Source: Erythrophleum ivorense (lineage: Eukaryota > Streptophyta > Magnoliopsida > Fabales > Fabaceae). Taken from it: DNA of 64,000 nt. Shown piece by piece: positions 59,363 through 64,000 of the stretch (within the stretch, counting starts at the first letter, position 1; each line of letters starts with the position of its first letter). The translations under genes and the position numbers were made by a program. The DNA is taken from assembly GCA_026724425.1 (NCBI GenBank), contig JAIUCV010000007.1, positions 28,184,574 to 28,248,573 of the forward strand, read 5' to 3'. The notes under the pieces were generated by a model that was not told the origin of the DNA, made no database searches, and was given only the letters and a program-made list of their open reading frames with translations.

Positions 59363-60890
59363 ATAAGTAGAAAATAAGGCACAATAATTAAAGGAAGGGC
59401 GAGATTAGAGTTTTTCCTATAAAAATAAGTTTTAAATTTCAAAAATAAAATGTCAAAGAAATAAACAAAGAAGAAACATACAATATGTGAGTGTGATATT
59501 TCAATAGTTAGTAGGATAAATAATTAAGAAAATTGATGAGAAAAGAAATAATTTAACACAGTTATAATATAAATAAGAATATAAATTTAAAATGCATATA
59601 TGTTAAATTAAATAAGTTATGAAATTAAGTTTGGTAGAAAAGCTTGTATTCTTCATTATTAGTCTTGACAAAACATAAGGAACATGCAAGGCATTTAATA
59701 ATTTAATCACATTGAAAAATTAATATAAGATAACAATAAGTAAAAATTTTGATTTCATGCATTAGAAGAATTAAATATTGTAAGAAAAGCAATTTAAAAT
59801 AAAGTTTTGTTACGAAAGTTTGTAATTGTAAGTTTTATAAAAATGGAGACTTGATTATATTGTAATTAACTCATGAATTATGAGCAAAACCCAAAAAGAG
59901 CAAAACCCAAAAAAGAGTAATAAAATATTTTTAGGTTTTTTATTTTAAAAATCTAAAAGGAAACCAAATAGAAGGCGAGAATAAGGGAAAGGAAGTAAAT
60001 AAGATGGGAATTCAAGGGAAAATCTTTAAAGACTTACTTTTGAAGGTCTTGGGAGGCTTGAAATCGAATGGAGAGGGAGTGTTTGGCCAAAAATTAGGAA
60101 ATGGAGTGAGCATGCTAAAGGAAGGCATGAAGTAATGTGAAGATGCAGAGGAGAGAGACATTGTGATGGTTGTAGAAGTTGCAAAATGAAAAAAAAAAAA
60201 TTAAGGGTTTTTTTGTTTCCTTCATTTTTTAATTATTAAGAAATAAAAATAAAAATAAAATTGGTACTTATAATTATTATTAATATTATATATATATGAT
60301 TTAGTATTTACAATTATTAATTATATATTACATGTATGTTAAAATAATTTTGAACAATTTTTTTATAAATAGACTTAGTGGTTCGCAAATCTTTGAAATA
60401 TGCCTTAATTTTTTATTCGGTTAGAGTTTTTGCCCATATTAAATTATTTCAAAAAGCTCATTTTGAACTTGCCAATGTGGCAACCTAGTTTATCTGATCG
60501 GGGTCATTTCAAACTCCTAAATTTCTCATTTTTGCATGTTTTAGGGTCATTTTAGTCATTTTTCTAATTTTAGATATTTGTTTCATATTTTATAGTGTTA
60601 TTTTATTTGTTGCACATTGATTTGCGGAGGTTTAATCAATAAATAAATGATTCAATAAATTTTGTTGTTGTTTGCATGTTTTTATTACATCATAATAGAA
60701 TAAATATGATAGAATATGTGTGTGTGGATAATTTAGTATCTCTTTGAAAATAATTTTGGTTTCTTTACAAAAATTGATTAATTCAATCTGAAATTGAGAA
60801 TTAAAAAATAAAATAATTCTTTTAAAATAATTATAAATAAAAAAATTAATGGATTTTGGTTTAAAATTTGGGGGTTTTTTTTTAAATAAC
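59363..60890. other. AT-rich DNA, no gene seen
   Basis: Contains a short duplication (AGCAAAACCCAAAAA twice near 59,885) and nothing else recognised. Confidence 0.5.
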
Positions 60891-60892
60891 TT

Positions 60893-61375
60893 TTAACGGC
60901 AACCAATTGTTATTACAAAAACACTTTTAGTGGTGACAATTGATTGCCACTATAATATTTTTAGTGGTGACTTTTAAAGGTTATCAATAACTTTTGTTTG
61001 GTGACCACTAAAAATAAGTTTAATGGCAACCTTTAGAGGTTACCACTCAAAGTGTTTTTTTGTGGCGACCAATTGTTGCTACTAAAACACTTTTTTAAAA
61101 GTTGCCACTAAAAGTTTTGATACAAAATTTTTTGGTTCTCAAAGAAAAAAGTTCTAAGAGTTTTGGTAACCCCATTTGTGGCAACCCATTGTTGCTACAA
61201 AAAATTTATAGTAGTGACCTTTGTGGCCATATATCACAAAAAGTCCTTTTGTGACAACCTTTAAAGGTCACTACTAAAAGTATTCACATAAGAATTTTTT
61301 AATTCTTCAATCCAAAAAAAATTTGAAGGCTTTTGTGATGACTAGAGATAAGTCATCACTGGAAGGTATTTTGTA
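60893..61375. repeat. TAGTGGCAAC-type repeat array
   Basis: Dense motifs such as AACGGCAACCAATTGTT, TTTTAGTGGTGACAATTG, TTGCCACTA, GTTGCTACTAAAACAC and GTTGCCACTAAAAG occur in both orientations. It is the third locus in the window with this motif family and probably one side of a CACTA-like element whose other side is outside the window or deleted. Confidence 0.55.
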
Positions 61376-62114
61376 AGAAAATATAAAGTATGTAAAATAT
61401 TTGGAAAAGTGTTTATGTTACATGATGTGATGTTTGGCGTTTGTTAGTATGAGGCTTTCAAGGTCAAGGTATTACTTGTCCTCACGTCAATCATGTGTCT
61501 AGATAAAATGTGACACACTGGTTGTAAAACCTCGATAAGTATTTTACTGAGTCTTTTGAATATAATCAAGATTTATTGGGGATTATATTTAATTAAGCTC
61601 AGAAAAAGAATATGGAAATTTTATTGGGAAAGGTGAAGATGCTACATTATTCTTTAGAATACTTAATCCTAATATAGTGTATCAAGTTAATTAAATAGGG
61701 ATTTAATTTATGTGTTATTTGGAAGCTATTTGGATAATCCTTATTACCAATATTTTATGAATGAATCTTATACCTATTAATGTCATTCCCTACCTACCAA
61801 GACTTGATAAAACTAGACATATTATATTATTAATTCAAATCCTAATTACATGTGTTAAGGATCTTCATTAAAATCCCTTTATCCTTTTTCCTTATTTGCA
61901 TTGGAGTGGCTAAATAGTGAATGAGAGTTAATGGGATTGCATAGGTCTATTAAAGTAGCCAAATCCTAATTCAAGCCACCTCAGGCTAAGTAATCCCACA
62001 ATGCAAATCCTAGATTCCACTAACACACTACACTTGGCTAAATCTTCTCAAACAATCATCATTTCCTCACTCTCACAATTTGTTTCTCCATTTCCATTGC
62101 ATGATTGAAATTAT

Positions 62115-62117
<3 letters not shown>

Positions 62118-62149
<32 letters not shown>
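62118..62149. repeat. AG microsatellite
   Basis: About 15 AG units directly after a TATA-like motif. Confidence 0.95.
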
Positions 62150-62152
<3 letters not shown>

Positions 62153-62898
62153 GAAGACTCCATTGTTGAAAGCTTGACATGAAGAATGAAGTACTTCATG
62201 ACCTTGTAGGAGATGAATTTCTTTCTTTTCTCCTAGATACTAGGAGGGAAAGATGTGTATAATTCTTTAAGCTTTATCTTGATACTAATTGTTTGACCTA
62301 AATCAAATTTTGGCTAGGAGGATCTATGGCTTAGATGAAGGAAGAGGAAGGATTCTTGGAGGTATAACTCTAGTTCAATTTTATAAGCTTCAGAATGTGA
62401 TTTTGTAGCCTTTGGGTTGATGATTGGTGTGCTATTTGGGCAGCTTTGAAGTTGTGATTTTTGCTATTGTCTTGGCTAAATACTGGGTGCTAAATTGAAG
62501 AATTATATAGTTCAAAGGTTAATTGATATCATAATCTTCTTGTGGAATCCTATAATGAAGGTAAGTCGTAACTAAACTTAGAGATAGTAGGAGCTAGTTA
62601 TGTATGATTTGTAGAATTGTGTTTGATTTGTGTTTTGTGTGAACACATTGAATTAGGAGAATTTACTTGGCTATTGGAACTGCTAAAAAAGGGTAGAGGA
62701 TAATTTTGAAAGAAGAAAGACTCTGGGAAAGGAAAGAAGGCTTTGTAAGTATATAGTAAGAACCATTTAAGGATTGAGATAGTTACTTTGCCAAGTATGA
62801 GTTACATATGCATCTCCTTTGAATTTTAAATTATGTTGAAGATTGATTTACTTTCATTATTATGTTTTTACTAATTGAATCTGGTAGATACATGATTT

Positions 62899-63010
62899 GC
62901 ATGAGAGGTGGTTCAGTGTGATTATTATGATTGATGAGTTAAATCTAATTATATGCACAAGAGGTGGTTCAGTATGATTATTATGATTGATGAGTTAAAT
63001 CTAATTATAT
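62899..63010 (+). repeat. tandem duplication, 56 bp x 2
   Basis: Units contain AGAGGTGGTTCAGTNTGATT and GAGTTAAATCTAATTATATG. The copies are nearly identical. Confidence 0.85.
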
Positions 63011-63049
63011 GCACACTTTACATGAGAGAAGGGGAAGGAAAAAGCTAAG

Positions 63050-63245
63050 AATTTCTCCCCATCGGCCAACTAGATACTCCATCTTTGTGGGGTTAAGGGC
63101 CACTTTATGTGCAAGATAGGCCCTTTATGTGTGAGAGATACTCAATGAGTGTAAACCACCTAAGATGCACTTTGTGTGCTAGTTTGCACTTCATGTGCTA
63201 ATGCATTTTATGTATGAGACACATTTGATGAGTGTGAACCAATTT
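63050..63245 (+). repeat. degenerate CACTTTATGTG-type short repeats
   Basis: GCCACTTTATGTGCAAG, CCCTTTATGTGTGAG, CACTTTGTGTGCTAG, CACTTCATGTGCTAA and CATTTTATGTATGAG occur in close succession, an LTR-type minisatellite. Confidence 0.65.
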
Positions 63246-63820
63246 CCGAGCAAAATTTTATGGTTTCATAGCATGTTTTCTAAATAAAAATTTTGATACA
63301 TTATGAAAGAGATTTCTTATTTAGAAAAAAAAATTGAAAGTACTTATACTTTGGCATGTATGTTCATGAAAAGCTTGCTAACTACTGAGATTGATCACCT
63401 TACAATCATTATATCATTTTAATTAACTTCTAGGTGATAATGACGAAGTTTCATGAGGAGGAAAGATGTGAAATGATAATTTAATGTGAATAGTTGTTGT
63501 ACAACCACTTAGATATGTATATTTTGGTGTAACATTCTTGTGTGGCAGATCAAGAATGTAAATGTAATAGAATAGTCTCTTTTGATATGTTTAGAGATGT
63601 TTAGTATGCCCGTTTTTGTTCTGAATAATTTCGTATGTACATAAGTGTTGTTGATACATTAACCTTTGTATAGCCCAAAAATAGTTAGATGAACAAGGTG
63701 CTTAAGTGATGATTTCATAGCTGAAATTTTTTTTAATAGTTTGTGCTTAATATGTATGTGGTTATATGGGAGAAATTTCGTGTGAAAATCATATGGTTAA
63801 ATATGTGTAAAGATTATGTG

Positions 63821-63914
63821 AAGTTGATGAAAAGATTGTGTTATTGAGATAAGGACAATTCTAGACTAAGTTGATGAAAAGATTGTGTTATTGAGATAAG
63901 GAGAATTCTAGACT
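63821..63914 (+). repeat. tandem duplication, 47 bp x 2
   Basis: The unit begins AAGTTGATGAAAAGATTGTG and ends ATTCTAGACT. The copies differ by about one base. Confidence 0.85.
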
Positions 63915-64000
63915 ATGTAAATAATTAGGTAAATTAGGTACCAAATGACCTTTGCTTTCCTTGGAATTTTTATATCACTTAGAAGAGACATATGGCATAT

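Larger units (their letters stand above)
61376..64000 (+). mobile_element. LTR-like sequence running off the window
   Basis: The layout resembles the other LTRs here: a TATA-like site (AAATTATATAAGAG near 62,108), an AG microsatellite leader, a possible donor (GAAGGTAAGTCG near 62,560), minisatellites and many short direct repeats, with no coding domain. A possible start is TGTGACACACTGG near 61,509. The end is not in the window, so class and orientation are tentative. Confidence 0.35.

Noticed and set aside
1..64000. tRNA and rRNA genes
   Set aside because: No segment with paired arms and a GGTTCGAATCC-type T arm, and no rRNA signature, was recognised by eye; short or degenerate copies could be missed.

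Overview
This window looks like nuclear, intergenic DNA from a flowering plant, most likely a eudicot. It is very AT-rich, has no dense long open reading frames, and is filled with plant-type repeats: a chromovirus-like Ty3/gypsy element with kilobase-scale LTRs, a plant RTE-type LINE, CACTA-like subterminal repeat arrays, small TIR elements and AG/TA microsatellites. I found no intact protein-coding gene. The species cannot be named from the sequence. Protein-family calls rest on motif recognition from memory, not on a search.

Region by region. 1-6.1 kb: small TIR elements followed by a ~3.6 kb CACTA-like element. 6.1-13.2 kb: mostly anonymous AT-rich DNA with one spaced duplication. 13.2-19.3 kb: the most gene-like stretch, on the minus strand. 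It has a signal-peptide-like first exon, a tandem array of four ~260 bp units each carrying a candidate mini-exon, one clean internal exon of unknown family, and two exons resembling the plant glycine-rich 'cadmium-induced AS8-like' family, the last one frameshifted. 19.7-23.6 kb: MITE-like elements in AT-rich DNA.

23,991 to ~41,030 is one decayed Ty3/gypsy (Tekay/Del-like) retrotransposon. It runs 5' LTR, PBS, gag, zinc knuckle, protease and the start of RT. A 7.35 kb insertion then interrupts it, followed by the rest of RT, RNase H, an integrase remnant, a chromodomain-like remnant, a polypurine tract and a damaged 3' LTR. The insertion is itself nested: a reverse-oriented solo LTR (29,387-36,739, 5-bp duplication CTCCC) contains a forward-oriented solo LTR of the same family (31,150-35,000, 5-bp duplication GGGAG). 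A third, partial copy lies at 53,645-55,186.

42.7-43.85 kb on the plus strand holds exon relics, with introns, of a NOL1/NOP2/Sun (RsmB-like) RNA cytosine-C5 methyltransferase gene. It is followed by a second TAGTGGCAAC-type repeat region (44.3-45.74 kb) carrying two smaller nested elements. 45.7-53.6 kb is AT-rich with one MITE and one decayed CACTA-like end at 49.13 kb. 56,150-59,347 is a full-span but mutated minus-strand RTE-like LINE, bounded by a perfect 15-bp target-site duplication. 60.9-61.4 kb is another TAGTGGCAAC array, and 61.4-64 kb resembles LTR sequence running off the window.

These pieces do not form a pathway. The window records sequential transposon insertion and decay, with relics of two or three host genes between the elements. 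I see no convincing novel molecular system. The best leads are the opposite-orientation solo-LTR nest that reused the same 5-bp target, the complete RTE unit, and the two intron-containing gene relics.
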